A stretch of 64,000 nucleotides of DNA from Modicisalibacter radicis (GCF_900961225.1 NZ_CAAHFN010000056.1:1-64000); one strand, 5' to 3'; positions 27,129 to 35,778 are shown, counted from the stretch's first letter. The notes: a model not told the origin generated them from the sequence alone. Made by a program: numbers and translations.

Positions 27129-27563
27129 CTAAAGCTTGTGCGCCTTCACCGGGTAGCCGCGCTGCTTGTAGGTCTGCCAGCAGTCGCGCTTGGCGGTGAG
27201 GATGTCCTGGTGCTGGTTGATGATCTCGGCGACCCGCTCGAAGCGCGAGAACCACTCGGGGATCGCCAGATTCAGGTTGAGCATCGCCTCGATGCCCGGG
27301 GCGTCGAGCGCCGGCTCGGGCAATGCCTGCCAGCCGATGGTCACCGGCACGTCGTGGCCGCTGCCGCTCAATGCGTGCGGTACGTAACTGTCGTCGCGAA
27401 AGGTCCACAGCCGCTCGTCGAACGCCCGGGCCTGATCCTCGTCCTGGGTGTGCACGTGCAGCCGGTAACCCTTGCGCCAGATGGTCTCGGCCAGCTTGCA
27501 GGCGAAGTCGAGGCGCGCCTCGCGGGTGGTATCGGGCAGGATGTAGAAGTCGACTTGGGTCAC
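27129..27563 (-). CDS. holC: DNA polymerase III chi subunit
   Basis: A 144-residue clamp-loader accessory protein that links the psi subunit to single-stranded-DNA-binding protein at the replication fork. The start MTQVDFYILP and the segments ACKLAETIWRKGYRLHVHT, LDERLWTF-like (FDERLWTFRDDSYVPHAL) and VPVTIG are characteristic. It lies 157 bases upstream of valS on the same strand, the conserved holC-valS order. pepA, the usual third partner, is nearby but separated by ilvE and repeats. Confidence 0.93.
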   Translation of the reverse strand: MTQVDFYILPDTTREARLDFACKLAETIWRKGYRLHVHTQDEDQARAFDERLWTFRDDSYVPHALSGSGHDVPVTIGWQALPEPALDAPGIEAMLNLNLAIPEWFSRFERVAEIINQHQDILTAKRDCWQTYKQRGYPVKAHKL

Positions 27564-27579
27564 GGCTGGGGCCTGATGA

Positions 27580-27614
27580 TGGGCTATGGGCTATGGGCTA
27601 TGGGCTACGGGCTA
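27580..27614. repeat. Tandem 7-bp repeat, five copies
   Basis: Five consecutive copies of (T/C)GGGCTA: four TGGGCTA and one CGGGCTA, followed by a broken sixth. The array lies 17 bases upstream of the holC start codon, on the 5' side of that minus-strand gene. Short perfect arrays of this type can change copy number by slippage. Confidence 0.9.
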
Positions 27615-27694
27615 CGGACTCGTGGTAGCGAATTCATTCGCGATGGCGGTGGGCACTGTACCTCCCCGGCCATACCGGGCGCCTGACGGCGCCA

Positions 27695-27716
27695 ATCGGG
27701 AACAAGTTCCCTCCCA
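27695..27716. repeat. REP-like palindromic repeat, copy 1
   Basis: The unit is ATCGGGAACAAGTTCCC followed by TCCCA, with GGGAAC/GTTCCC as the palindromic core. A near-identical copy follows 35 bases later and a third is near 55.75 kb. Intergenic position and recurrence suggest a REP-type dispersed repeat. Confidence 0.65.
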
Positions 27717-27750
27717 CAAAGGCCCCTGACCATGCTCCTGAGCCACCTTC

Positions 27751-27772
27751 ATCGGGAACAAGTTCCCTTCCA
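27751..27772. repeat. REP-like palindromic repeat, copy 2
   Basis: This copy reads ATCGGGAACAAGTTCCC then TTCCA, in the same orientation as copy 1 and differing from it by one base over 22. It lies in the holC-ilvE gap, which has no gene. Confidence 0.65.
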
Positions 27773-27777
27773 CTCGA

Positions 27778-27812
27778 CTGCGAGTCGGTGCTGTACTGCT
27801 CGCGACTCGCAG
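27778..27812 (-). terminator. Inverted repeat downstream of ilvE, terminator-like
   Basis: CTGCGAGTCG and CGACTCGCAG are perfect 10-bp inverted arms separated by 15 bases, 22 bases beyond the ilvE stop on the minus strand. There is no T-tract. It may end ilvE transcription or be part of the adjoining repeat cluster. Confidence 0.4.
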
Positions 27813-27833
27813 CCCGTCGCTCGATTTGATGAC

Positions 27834-28934
27834 TTACGCCAGGCGGGTCAGCCAGCCATGGGTATCCTCGCAACGCCCGTACTGCAGGTCGAGCAGCTTG
27901 GTGCGCAGGCGCTTGCCGATCTCGCCGCCGTTGTCGGCGGCGAGGCGGATGCGCTCCTCCTCGCCGACCAGCTCGCCGATCGGCGTGACCACTGCCGCGG
28001 TGCCGCAGGCGAAGACTTCGCTGATCTCGCCGGAAGCGGCGCCGTCGCGCCATTCGTCGATGCTGATGTGGCGCTCTTCCGGGGTCAGGCCCTCGTCGCG
28101 GGCCAGCTGCATGATCGAGTCGCGGGTCACCCCCTCGAGGATGGTGCCGGTCAGCTTGGGCGTGACGATGCGCCCGTCGCGGTAGACGAAGAACAGGTTC
28201 ATGCCGCCGAGCTCCTCGACCCACTTGTTTTCCACCGCGTCGAGGAAGGCGACCTGGTCGCAGCCATGCGCCTCGGCTTCCTTCTGCGCCGCCAGCGAGG
28301 CGGCGTAGTTGCCGCCGCACTTGGCGTAGCCGGTGCCGCCGGGGGCGGCGCGCTTGTAGTTCGACGACAGCCAGATCGACACCGGCTTGACGCCGCCCTT
28401 GAAGTAGGCGGCCGCCGGCGAGGCGATCACGTAGTAGTCGACCTCCTTCGATGGACGCACGCCGAGGAACTTCTCGCTGGCGATCATGAAGGGGCGCAGG
28501 TAGAGACTGGTTTCCTCGGCGGCGCTGGCCGGGGTGGGGACCCAGGCGTTGTCCTGGGCGACCAGCGCCTTCAGCGAGCCGATGAAGTCGTCGTCGCCGA
28601 GCTCGGGCAGCGCCAGGCGGCGTGCCGAGGCGCGAAAGCGCGCGGCGTTCTTCTCGGGGCGGAAGGTCCACACCGAGCCATCGGCGTGGCGGTAGGCCTT
28701 GATGCCCTCGAAGATCTCCTGGGCGTAGTGCAGCACGGCGGCGGCGGGGTCGAGGGTCAGCGGCCCATAGGGGCGCACTTCGTGGCCGTGCCAGCCGTCG
28801 TCCGCGGTCCAGCGGATGTGTGCCATGTGGTCGCTGAAATAGCGGCCGAAGCCGGAATTGCCGAGGATCTCGTCGCGGATAGCGGTATCCGTGGGGTGGG
28901 CGGTCGGCCGTACGTCGAAGCCAGAGGTGGTCAC
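27834..28934 (-). CDS. ilvE: Branched-chain amino acid aminotransferase
   Basis: A 366-residue class IV PLP-dependent aminotransferase. It interconverts leucine, isoleucine and valine with their 2-oxo acids using 2-oxoglutarate/glutamate. Features are HYAQEIFEGIKAYR, YLRPFMIAS, the region GYAKCGGNYAAS with the PLP lysine, and EELGGMNLFFVY. The length and the N-terminal extension identify the longer BCAT type (about 360 residues) rather than the E. coli 309-residue type. It appears monocistronic. Confidence 0.95.
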   Translation of the reverse strand: MTTSGFDVRPTAHPTDTAIRDEILGNSGFGRYFSDHMAHIRWTADDGWHGHEVRPYGPLTLDPAAAVLHYAQEIFEGIKAYRHADGSVWTFRPEKNAARFRASARRLALPELGDDDFIGSLKALVAQDNAWVPTPASAAEETSLYLRPFMIASEKFLGVRPSKEVDYYVIASPAAAYFKGGVKPVSIWLSSNYKRAAPGGTGYAKCGGNYAASLAAQKEAEAHGCDQVAFLDAVENKWVEELGGMNLFFVYRDGRIVTPKLTGTILEGVTRDSIMQLARDEGLTPEERHISIDEWRDGAASGEISEVFACGTAAVVTPIGELVGEEERIRLAADNGGEIGKRLRTKLLDLQYGRCEDTHGWLTRLA

Positions 28935-29059
28935 CGGGGGTCTCCGTTACAGAACTCTGCCCCGGCAGCCGACGAGTCGCCGGGCCGTGGGCCGTTGCGG
29001 TTGGGCGTCGTCACGCAGCGGCGTGGCGAACGATGACAGCGAGAATGACATAACCGACA

Positions 29060-29081
29060 CGGGCCGGGAAAGCCCGGCCCG
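29060..29081 (-). terminator. Hairpin downstream of pepA
   Basis: CGGGCCGGG and CCCGGCCCG form a 9-bp perfect stem with a 4-base loop (AAAG on the plus strand). It starts 70 bases beyond the pepA stop on the minus strand and also lies upstream of ilvE. The T-tract is poor, so intrinsic termination is uncertain. Confidence 0.45.
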
Positions 29082-29151
29082 GATGGTGAACGCTTCGCAA
29101 CTAAAATTAGCATGCGAACGATGCGTTGCGAAGCGCCGATCGGCTTGACCG

Positions 29152-30675
29152 CTACTCGACGTTCTCCGGGGTCTCGCCCAGCTCGACTTCGCGGTCCAGC
29201 AGATACTGGGTCAGCAGGCCCACGGGGCGGCCGCTGGCGCCTTTCTGCTTGCCGGATGCCCAGGCGGTGCCGGCGATGTCGAGATGCGCCCAGGGGTAAG
29301 TCTCGGTGAAACGCGACAGGAAGCACGCCGCGGTGATGGAGCCCGCCGGGCGCCCGCCGATATTGGCCAGGTCGGCGAAGTTGGAGTCGAGCTGGCTCTG
29401 GTAGTCGTCCCACAGCGGCATGTGCCAGGCGCGATCCCAGGCGGTTTCGCCGGCGTCGAGCAGGTCCAGCGCCAGGTCGTCGTCGTTGGCGAACAGGCCG
29501 GTGGCGTGATGGCCCAGGGCGATCACCGCCGCGCCGGTGAGGGTGGCGATATCGACCACGCTGGCCGGCTGATAGCGCTCGGCGTAGGTCAGCGCGTCGC
29601 ACAGCACCAGGCGCCCCTCGGCGTCGGTGTTGAGTACCTCGACGGTCAGCCCCTTGAGAGTCTTGATGATGTCCCCGGGCTTGGTGGCGCGGCCGTCGGG
29701 CATATTCTCGGCGCTGGCGACGATCGCCACCACGTTGAGCTTCGGCTTGAGCGCGAGCAGCGACTTGACGGTGCCGAACACGCTGGCGGCGCCGCACATG
29801 TCGAATTTCATCTCGTCCATGTCGGCGCCCGGCTTGAGCGAGATGCCGCCGGTGTCGAAGGTGATGCCCTTGCCGATGAGCACGTGGGGCGCTTCGTCGG
29901 GGTCGTCGGCGCCCTGGTAGCGCATCACGATCAGCCGCGAGGGCTCCTCGCTGCCGCGACCCACCGAGAGCAGCGAATGCGCGCCGAGCAGCTCCAGCGC
30001 TTCCTCGTCGAGGATCTCGACGTCGAGCGCGCCGGCCGAGCCCTGGCCGAGCTGTTCGGCCTGGGCTGCCAGGTAGCTCGGCGTGCAGACATTGCCCGGC
30101 AGGTTGCCCAGGGTGCGCGCATAGTTGACGCCTTCGCCGACCGCGCGGCCGACCCGCGCCCCCTGTTCGCTGGCGGTGGCTTCGGTGGGATCGCTGACCA
30201 GCAGGCTGACCCGCGACAGGCGCGGGGCCGGAGCGGGATCGGACTTGAATTCGCTGAAGCGGTAGACGGCACGCTGGGCCGCCTCGGCGGTCACGCGGGC
30301 CTTCCAGTCGGCGGTGCGGTCGGGCACGGGAACATCGCTGAAGGCGACCACGACCTCGTCGAGCGGCAGCTTCGCCAGTGCCGGAAAGGTGGCGTCCAGG
30401 GCGGTGCGCAGGCTGGCCTCGTTGCATTTGGCGCGGGTGCCGAGGCCGACCAGCATCAGACGTTCGGCGGCCAGGCCCGGGGCGAAGGGAATCAACTGCA
30501 CATTGCCGAGTCCGGCATCGAAATCGCCACGCTCGATCAGCTGGCCGATCAGGCGCTCGCTGGCGTCGTCGAGCTTGGCGGCTACCGGGAGCAAGTCACC
30601 ATCGGTGAATACCGGAACCACGAGGCAGGCCGTTTCGACCTTGGCCGGGTTGACGGTTAGGACAGAAAATTCCAT
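29152..30675 (-). CDS. pepA: Leucyl aminopeptidase (PepA, family M17)
   Basis: A 507-residue cytosolic hexameric dimetal aminopeptidase, starting at 30675 (MEFSVLTVNPAKVE). The metal and catalytic segments are intact: IGKGITFDTGGISLKPG, MKFDMCGAASVFG and the family signature NTDAEGRLVL. It releases N-terminal residues from peptides. In E. coli it also binds DNA at cer and carAB sites. It is divergent from lptF, sharing a 165-base promoter region, an arrangement conserved in Gammaproteobacteria. Confidence 0.97.
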   Translation of the reverse strand: MEFSVLTVNPAKVETACLVVPVFTDGDLLPVAAKLDDASERLIGQLIERGDFDAGLGNVQLIPFAPGLAAERLMLVGLGTRAKCNEASLRTALDATFPALAKLPLDEVVVAFSDVPVPDRTADWKARVTAEAAQRAVYRFSEFKSDPAPAPRLSRVSLLVSDPTEATASEQGARVGRAVGEGVNYARTLGNLPGNVCTPSYLAAQAEQLGQGSAGALDVEILDEEALELLGAHSLLSVGRGSEEPSRLIVMRYQGADDPDEAPHVLIGKGITFDTGGISLKPGADMDEMKFDMCGAASVFGTVKSLLALKPKLNVVAIVASAENMPDGRATKPGDIIKTLKGLTVEVLNTDAEGRLVLCDALTYAERYQPASVVDIATLTGAAVIALGHHATGLFANDDDLALDLLDAGETAWDRAWHMPLWDDYQSQLDSNFADLANIGGRPAGSITAACFLSRFTETYPWAHLDIAGTAWASGKQKGASGRPVGLLTQYLLDREVELGETPENVE

Positions 30676-30840
30676 GACATCTCCACGACAGGATATTGTG
30701 CGCGACTGGCTTGCTGACGAGACAGGCGAGCCGGGATTCTGGATAATGCCGGCACTGACACATGGCCGGCTTAACTCCCCCAGTGTACGCAAAGCACTGT
30801 GCCATTGCATGGATCGTCATACCGCGTCAGGGAGACCGAT

Positions 30841-31920
30841 TTGATCATCTTTCGTTATCTGACCCGCGAGATACTGGTCACCATGAGCGCCGTTGCCGGC
30901 GTGTTGTTGCTGGTGATCATGGGCAGTCGCTTCATCCGCTATTTCTCCAGCGCCGCCGAAGGCGAGATTCCGGTCAGCATGCTGGGCACGCTGATGCTCT
31001 ATCACCTGCCGGGGTTCCTCGAGCTGATCCTGCCTCTGTCGTTCTTCCTGGGCATTCTGCTGGCTTATGGCCAGCTCTACCTGAACAGCGAAATCACCGT
31101 GCTGGTGGCCTGCGGCACCAGCCCCAACCGCTTGCTGCGGGTGACCATGCTGCCCGCCGCGCTGGTGACCATTCTGGTCGCGCTGTGCAGCCTGTGGCTC
31201 ACTCCGGCGGGGGGGCGCTACAACGAGGTGCTGATCGAGGAGCAGCAGAGCCGGTTGGATTTCTCGGCGCTCACGCCGGGGCGTTTCCAGGACTTCGGCG
31301 ACGGCCGTACCGCCTACACCCAAGCGTTCAACGACGATCAGACACGCATGCAGGAGGTCTTCATCAGCGAGCGTCAGCGGCGTGACGATGGCACCCCGGA
31401 AACCGTGGTGACGCGCGCCGAGGGGGGCTACCAGACTACCGACGAGGAAACCGGCAGTCGCTTTCTGGTGTTGACCGACGGCGAGCGCTACAGCGTCGAG
31501 CCGGGACGCAACGTCGCCGAGCGCCTCGAGTTCGGCACCTATGCGGTGCGGCTGTCGCGCGCCGCGGAGATGGCTCAGCTCGACGATGCCGAGTACGCCT
31601 CGACACCCGCGCTGATCGCCTCGGGGTCCGACGAGGCGCTGGCGCAGCTGCAATGGCGCCTGAGCATGCCGCTTATGATTCCCATCCTGACCCTGCTGGC
31701 GCTGCCGCTGTCGCGGGTCAACCCGCGTCAGGGGCGTTTCGCCAAGCTGCTGCCGGCGATCTTCCTGCATATCAGCTATCTCAGCCTGCTGCTGGCGGCA
31801 CTCGATGCCATCGGTCGCGGTTCGCTGTCACCGGCCATCGGCATGTGGCCGATCCACGGCGTCTATCTATTGCTCGGGCTGGGCCTGCTGCGTCGTTCGC
31901 AACTGGGAGGCAATCGCTGA
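30841..31920 (+). CDS. lptF: LPS export ABC transporter permease LptF
   Basis: A 359-residue inner-membrane permease. With LptG and the LptB ATPase it extracts lipopolysaccharide from the inner membrane. The start is most likely the TTG at 30841: GGGAG sits six bases upstream and the N-terminus IIFRYLTREIL then aligns with known LptF. An ATG at 30799 would add 14 poorly conserved residues. Six membrane helices flank a periplasmic beta-jellyroll region (about 125-255). Its stop overlaps the lptG start by one base. Confidence 0.93.
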   Translation: MIIFRYLTREILVTMSAVAGVLLLVIMGSRFIRYFSSAAEGEIPVSMLGTLMLYHLPGFLELILPLSFFLGILLAYGQLYLNSEITVLVACGTSPNRLLRVTMLPAALVTILVALCSLWLTPAGGRYNEVLIEEQQSRLDFSALTPGRFQDFGDGRTAYTQAFNDDQTRMQEVFISERQRRDDGTPETVVTRAEGGYQTTDEETGSRFLVLTDGERYSVEPGRNVAERLEFGTYAVRLSRAAEMAQLDDAEYASTPALIASGSDEALAQLQWRLSMPLMIPILTLLALPLSRVNPRQGRFAKLLPAIFLHISYLSLLLAALDAIGRGSLSPAIGMWPIHGVYLLLGLGLLRRSQLGGNR

Positions 31921-32984
31921 TGCTGGCCGATCGTTTCGACCGCTACATCGCCCGTAACGTACTCGCGGCGATGCTGGTGGTGCAGCTGGTTCTGCTCGGG
32001 CTCGACCTGGTGATCAGCTTCATCAACGACCTCAACGACGTCGAAGGCGGCTACAGCGCTCTCGACGTGCTGCTCTACCTGGGGCTGCGCTTGCCCTGGC
32101 GGTTCTACCAGTACGCCCCGGTGGCGGTGCTGATCGGCGCGCTGATCGGGCTGGGCAGCATGGCCTCGAGCAACGAACTGACGGTGATACGTGCCGCCGG
32201 ACGCTCGCTGGTGCGCATCCTCTGGGGGGTGATGAAGCCGGTGGGCCTGGTGGTGATCCTGCTGCTGGTGATCGCGGAGTTCGTGACGCCGCGCAGCGAG
32301 CAGTTCGCCGAGGCCTGGCGTCTCGAGCAACTGGAGGGCGCCGGCGCGGTGCTCAGCCATCGCGGTGGCTGGCAGCGCGAGGGCGACGACTTCTATCGCT
32401 TCGGCGCCATCCGCGCCGACGATACCGTGATCGACCTGACCCGTTACCGCTTCGAGGGGCAGCGGCTGGTCGAAGCCACCCATGCGCAGCGTGCCGTGTG
32501 GATGGACGATCGCTGGGTGCTCGAAAACGTCGACACCACTCGCTTCGCCGGCGATACCACCGAAACGCAGCATGCCAGCCGGCAAGCCTGGCAGACCGAG
32601 TTCTCGCCGACCCAGCTCAACCGCCTGCTGCGCGACATCGACAGTCAGGCGCCCAGCGAGCTGTGGGCCTATGCGCAGTATCTTCACTCCCAGGGGCTCG
32701 TCGCCACGCAGCCGCTGCTGTACTTCTGGCAGAAGCTGATCATGCCGTTGACCCTGGTGTCGCTGGTGCTGGTCGCGGCCTCGTTCGTGTTCGGCCCGTT
32801 GCGCAGCGTCGCCGCGGGGACGCGGGTGTTCTACGGGGTGATCGTCGGGCTGAGCTTCAAGTACCTGCAGGACCTGCTGGCGCCGGCCTCGACCCTGTTC
32901 GGTTTCTCGCCGATCTGGGCGGTGCTGGCGCCTACCCTGGGGTGTGCGGCGCTCGGCCTGTATCTCCTGCGCCGTAGCGGCTAG
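31920..32984 (+). CDS. lptG: LPS export ABC transporter permease LptG
   Basis: A 354-residue partner of LptF. It starts at ATG 31920, which overlaps the lptF TGA. The first helix follows LADRFDRYIARNVLAAM, three N-terminal helices precede a periplasmic domain (about 125-260), and three helices follow (LTLVSLVLVAASFVFGPL onward). The pair forms the transmembrane channel of the Lpt machine that feeds LptC and the periplasmic bridge. Confidence 0.96.
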   Translation: MLADRFDRYIARNVLAAMLVVQLVLLGLDLVISFINDLNDVEGGYSALDVLLYLGLRLPWRFYQYAPVAVLIGALIGLGSMASSNELTVIRAAGRSLVRILWGVMKPVGLVVILLLVIAEFVTPRSEQFAEAWRLEQLEGAGAVLSHRGGWQREGDDFYRFGAIRADDTVIDLTRYRFEGQRLVEATHAQRAVWMDDRWVLENVDTTRFAGDTTETQHASRQAWQTEFSPTQLNRLLRDIDSQAPSELWAYAQYLHSQGLVATQPLLYFWQKLIMPLTLVSLVLVAASFVFGPLRSVAAGTRVFYGVIVGLSFKYLQDLLAPASTLFGFSPIWAVLAPTLGCAALGLYLLRRSG

Positions 32985-33071
32985 GACCGAGGAATCGCTG
33001 GAGGACGCCCGGGACAGGTTGGCGACCGGCAATTGCGACCATAGTTTTTCGCGATCATGGTTGCGGCTCAT

Positions 33072-33090
33072 CATGCGAATCATTTACATT
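33072..33090. promoter_or_regulatory. Fur-like box upstream of bfd
   Basis: The 19 bases CATGCGAATCATTTACATT match 15 of 19 positions of the Fur consensus form AATGAGAATCATTATCATT. The site ends 28 bases before the bfd start, in a promoter position. It predicts iron-dependent repression of bfd, as in pseudomonads. Confidence 0.7.
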
Positions 33091-33118
33091 TAACTTCGCG
33101 ATGCCAAGCGAGGTTCTT

Positions 33119-33367
33119 ATGTACGTATGTCTTTGCAAGGGCGTTTCCGACAAGGCCATCCGCCAGGCGGTGGCGGACGGGGCGCGTAGTTGGCGCGACG
33201 TGCGCGAGCAGACCGGCTGCGCGACTCAGTGCGGCAAGTGCGCTTGCATGGGCAAGACGATCGCCCGCGACGCCATGGCGGACTGTGTCATGGAGCAAGG
33301 CGCCGCTGCGCAATCCGTCGCCCTGCGCCAGCCGTCGGTGCGCACCGACCTGGCTTATGCCATCTGA
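33119..33367 (+). CDS. bfd: Bacterioferritin-associated ferredoxin
   Basis: An 82-residue [2Fe-2S] protein. The start MYVCLCKGVSD follows GAGG. The cluster cysteines are in VCLC and GCATQCGKC. Bfd passes electrons to bacterioferritin to release stored iron under iron limitation. The C-terminal 20 residues after the BFD fold look unstructured. A Fur-like box lies upstream and bfr is the next gene. Confidence 0.93.
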   Translation: MYVCLCKGVSDKAIRQAVADGARSWRDVREQTGCATQCGKCACMGKTIARDAMADCVMEQGAAAQSVALRQPSVRTDLAYAI

Positions 33368-33421
33368 CGCCGCGCCGTCGAAGCAGCGATCACAGTCGCC
33401 CTCGTTATGATCCGCCAACCC

Positions 33422-33451
33422 TTGTCATTTGCGAGTGGGTATACGTAACAT
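33422..33451 (+). promoter_or_regulatory. Candidate sigma-70 promoter for bfr
   Basis: TTGTCA (33422-33427) and TAACAT (33446-33451) are separated by 18 bases, in the 197-base gap between bfd and bfr. The match is moderate. Confidence 0.4.
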
Positions 33452-33491
33452 ATTGCTCTGATTGGACTTTTTTCTCCTCATGAACGATACT

Positions 33492-33512
33492 CCCAGCATC
33501 GACGATGCTGGG
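33492..33512. promoter_or_regulatory. Perfect 21-bp palindrome in the bfr leader
   Basis: CCCAGCATCG and CGATGCTGGG flank a single central A. The palindrome lies 40 bases downstream of the candidate promoter and 52 bases before the bfr start. No T-tract follows. It could be a dimeric-regulator operator or a message-stabilising structure. It does not resemble a Fur box. Confidence 0.5.
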
Positions 33513-33564
33513 GCGTAGCCGTGTGCCCGGCGATGGCAGAACAATGCACGTGAGGAGATTTTCC

Positions 33565-34047
33565 ATGAAAGGCGATAGCAAGGTCATCGAGCACCTCAAC
33601 AAGGCACTGGGCAACGAGCTGGTGGCAATCAACCAGTACTTCCTGCATGCCAAGATGTACAAGGACTGGGGGCTGCTCGGCCTGGCCAAGTGGGAATACG
33701 ATGAGTCGATCGAGGAAATGCGTCACGCCGACGCCTATATCGAACGCATCCTGTTCCTCGAGGGGCTTCCCAACCTGCAGGATCTGGGCAAGTTGCGGAT
33801 CGGCGAGAACACCCGCGAGATGCTCGAAAGTGATCTGGCCATCGAGCACGAAGGGCGCAACGATCTGATCGAGGCGATCGCCTACTGCGAGCAGGTGCGC
33901 GATTATGTCAGCCGCGACCTGTTCCGCAAGATCCTCGACGACGAGGAAGAGCACATCGACATCATCGAGACCGAACTCGGTCTGATCGACAAGGTGGGGC
34001 TCGAGAACTACCTGCAGAAGAAGATGCACGAGTCCGACGAGGGCTGA
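33565..34047 (+). CDS. bfr: Bacterioferritin
   Basis: A 160-residue subunit of the 24-mer heme-containing iron-storage shell. The start [26 protein letters not shown] follows TGAGGAG. Ferroxidase ligands are visible: Glu18 in NELVAIN, Glu and His in [12 protein letters not shown], Glu in AIEHEGRND and the DDEEEHID motif. The heme-binding Met is in EEMRHA. Length equals that of E. coli Bfr (158) within two residues. It works with Bfd from the upstream gene. Confidence 0.96.
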   Translation: MKGDSKVIEHLNKALGNELVAINQYFLHAKMYKDWGLLGLAKWEYDESIEEMRHADAYIERILFLEGLPNLQDLGKLRIGENTREMLESDLAIEHEGRNDLIEAIAYCEQVRDYVSRDLFRKILDDEEEHIDIIETELGLIDKVGLENYLQKKMHESDEG

Positions 34048-34101
34048 TCGATCGCAGGCGTGACCGGACGGCGGGAGTGACCCGACCGCAAGCCGCCATG
34101 A

Positions 34102-34135
34102 AGAAGGCGCCCCGTGGGGCGCCTTCTCGGTTTTT
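34102..34135 (+). terminator. Rho-independent terminator of bfr
   Basis: AGAAGGCGCCCC pairs with GGGGCGCCTTCT as a 12-bp stem with a two-base loop, followed by CGG and TTTTT. It is the clearest intrinsic terminator in the window. It also lies just beyond the converging purK stop and may work in both directions. Confidence 0.9.
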
Positions 34136-34158
34136 ACAGGGCTCCGGTGTGCCCCGGA

Positions 34159-35250
34159 TCAGCCGAGATCGTTGACCAGCAGCGCCTCGACGGCTTCGAT
34201 ACGCTCGTCGAGCTTGGCCTGGTCGGGGGCGAGCACGGTGATATGGCCGATCTTGCGCCCCGGTCGCGGTGTCTTGCCGTAGTCGTGCCAGCGCGTTCCC
34301 GGTACCGCGAGTACCGCGTCGCGTTCCGGCAGGGCACCGATCACGTTGAGCATCGCGCAGGGTGTCAGCCGCTCGGTGGCGCCCAGCGGCAGGCCGGCGA
34401 CCGCCCGCAGGTGGTTCTCGAACTGGCTGGTGGTGGCGCCCTCGATGGTCCAGTGGCCGGAGTTGTGGACCCGCGGCGCGATCTCGTTGGCCAATAGCTC
34501 GTCGCCGGCGACGAAGAACTCGAAGGCCATCACGCCGACATAGTCGAGCCGCTCGAGCACCCGCTGGGCGTAGTCGTCGGCGAGGCGCTGCAGCGGATGG
34601 TCGGCCAGCGGAATCGAGCAGTGCAGCATGCCCTGGCGATGCTCGTTCCTGACCAGCGACCAGGCCCGCGTCTCGCCGAGGCGATCGCGCACCGCGATCA
34701 GCGAGACTTCGTGGTCGAAGTCGACGAAGCCCTCGAGAACCAGCGGTACCTCGCCCAGCTCGGCGAAGGCGCCGCCGACGTCGGTGTGCTCGCGCAATAC
34801 CTTCTGGCCCTTGCCGTCGTAGCCCAGGGTGCGGGTCTTGAGTACCGCCGGCAGGCCGATCTCGGCGACCGCGCCGTCCAGCTCGGCCTGGCTGTCGATG
34901 CGCGCCACCGGCGGCAGCGGGATCTCCAGCTCGCGGAACAGGGTCTTTTCGGCCCAGCGATCGCGCGCGGTGGCCAGGGCCCGGGCGGGTGGATAGGCCG
35001 GGCGCTGCTCGGCAAGGCGGGCGACCACTTCAGGGTCGACGTTCTCGAATTCGAAGGTCAGCGCATCGCTTGCCTCGACCAGCGTGGCGAGCGCCTCGGC
35101 GTCGTCCCAGGCGGCGTGCAGGTGGCGGCCGTGCAGCGCCGCACAGGGCGCTTCGCCCGGGTCGAGAAAGGTGAAGCGGGCGTCGAAGCCGGCGCCGGCC
35201 TCGGCGAGCATGCGGCCCAGTTGGCCGCCGCCGACGATTCCGATACGCAT
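34159..35250 (-). CDS. purK: N5-carboxyaminoimidazole ribonucleotide synthase
   Basis: A 363-residue ATP-grasp enzyme that carboxylates AIR with ATP and bicarbonate to N5-CAIR in purine synthesis. The N-terminal MRIGIVGGGQLGRMLAEAG is diagnostic. ATP-grasp elements include LKTRTLGYDGKGQKV and EFFVAGDELLANEIAPRVHNSGHWT in outline. It follows purE after three bases, so the two are cotranscribed. Confidence 0.97.
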   Translation of the reverse strand: MRIGIVGGGQLGRMLAEAGAGFDARFTFLDPGEAPCAALHGRHLHAAWDDAEALATLVEASDALTFEFENVDPEVVARLAEQRPAYPPARALATARDRWAEKTLFRELEIPLPPVARIDSQAELDGAVAEIGLPAVLKTRTLGYDGKGQKVLREHTDVGGAFAELGEVPLVLEGFVDFDHEVSLIAVRDRLGETRAWSLVRNEHRQGMLHCSIPLADHPLQRLADDYAQRVLERLDYVGVMAFEFFVAGDELLANEIAPRVHNSGHWTIEGATTSQFENHLRAVAGLPLGATERLTPCAMLNVIGALPERDAVLAVPGTRWHDYGKTPRPGRKIGHITVLAPDQAKLDERIEAVEALLVNDLG

Positions 35251-35253
35251 GGT

Positions 35254-35754
35254 TCAGTTCCCTCCTGGCGATGACGGGTCCGGCGCGTCGAGCACGGCCC
35301 GGGTCTGCTCGGCGCGGTACTCCTCGAGCGCGGCGCGGATATCGGGGTACTTGTTGCCGAGCATCGCCGCCGCCAGCAGCGCGGCGTTGATCGCTCCGGC
35401 GCGGCCGATAGCCAAGGTTCCGGTGGGAATCCCGGCCGGCATCTGGACGATCGACAGCAGCGAATCGACGCCGCTGAGCATGCTCGACTGGACCGGCACG
35501 CCGAGTACCGGCAGTACCGTCTTGGCGGCGGCCATGCCCGGCAGGTGGGCGGCACCGCCGGCACCGGCGATGATCACCTCCAGGCCGCGTCCGGCGGCGC
35601 CATCGGCGTAGTCGAACAGCAGATCCGGCGTGCGGTGCGCGGACACCACCCGGACCTCGTGCTCGATGCCCAGCCGCTCGAGGGTCTCGGCGGTGTGACA
35701 CAGCGTCGACCAGTCCGATTTCGATCCCATGATGACGCCTACCAGTGCGCTCAT
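35254..35754 (-). CDS. purE: N5-carboxyaminoimidazole ribonucleotide mutase
   Basis: A 166-residue class I PurE that moves the carboxylate of N5-CAIR to give CAIR. The active-site segments are intact: [19 protein letters not shown] with the catalytic His, [13 protein letters not shown], and [15 protein letters not shown]. It is the first gene of purEK. Its upstream region is occupied by a long foldback element, and no PurR-type box was recognised. Confidence 0.97.
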   Translation of the reverse strand: MSALVGVIMGSKSDWSTLCHTAETLERLGIEHEVRVVSAHRTPDLLFDYADGAAGRGLEVIIAGAGGAAHLPGMAAAKTVLPVLGVPVQSSMLSGVDSLLSIVQMPAGIPTGTLAIGRAGAINAALLAAAMLGNKYPDIRAALEEYRAEQTRAVLDAPDPSSPGGN

Positions 35755-35778
35755 GCTGCCTCCGCTTGGTTCGAGGAT

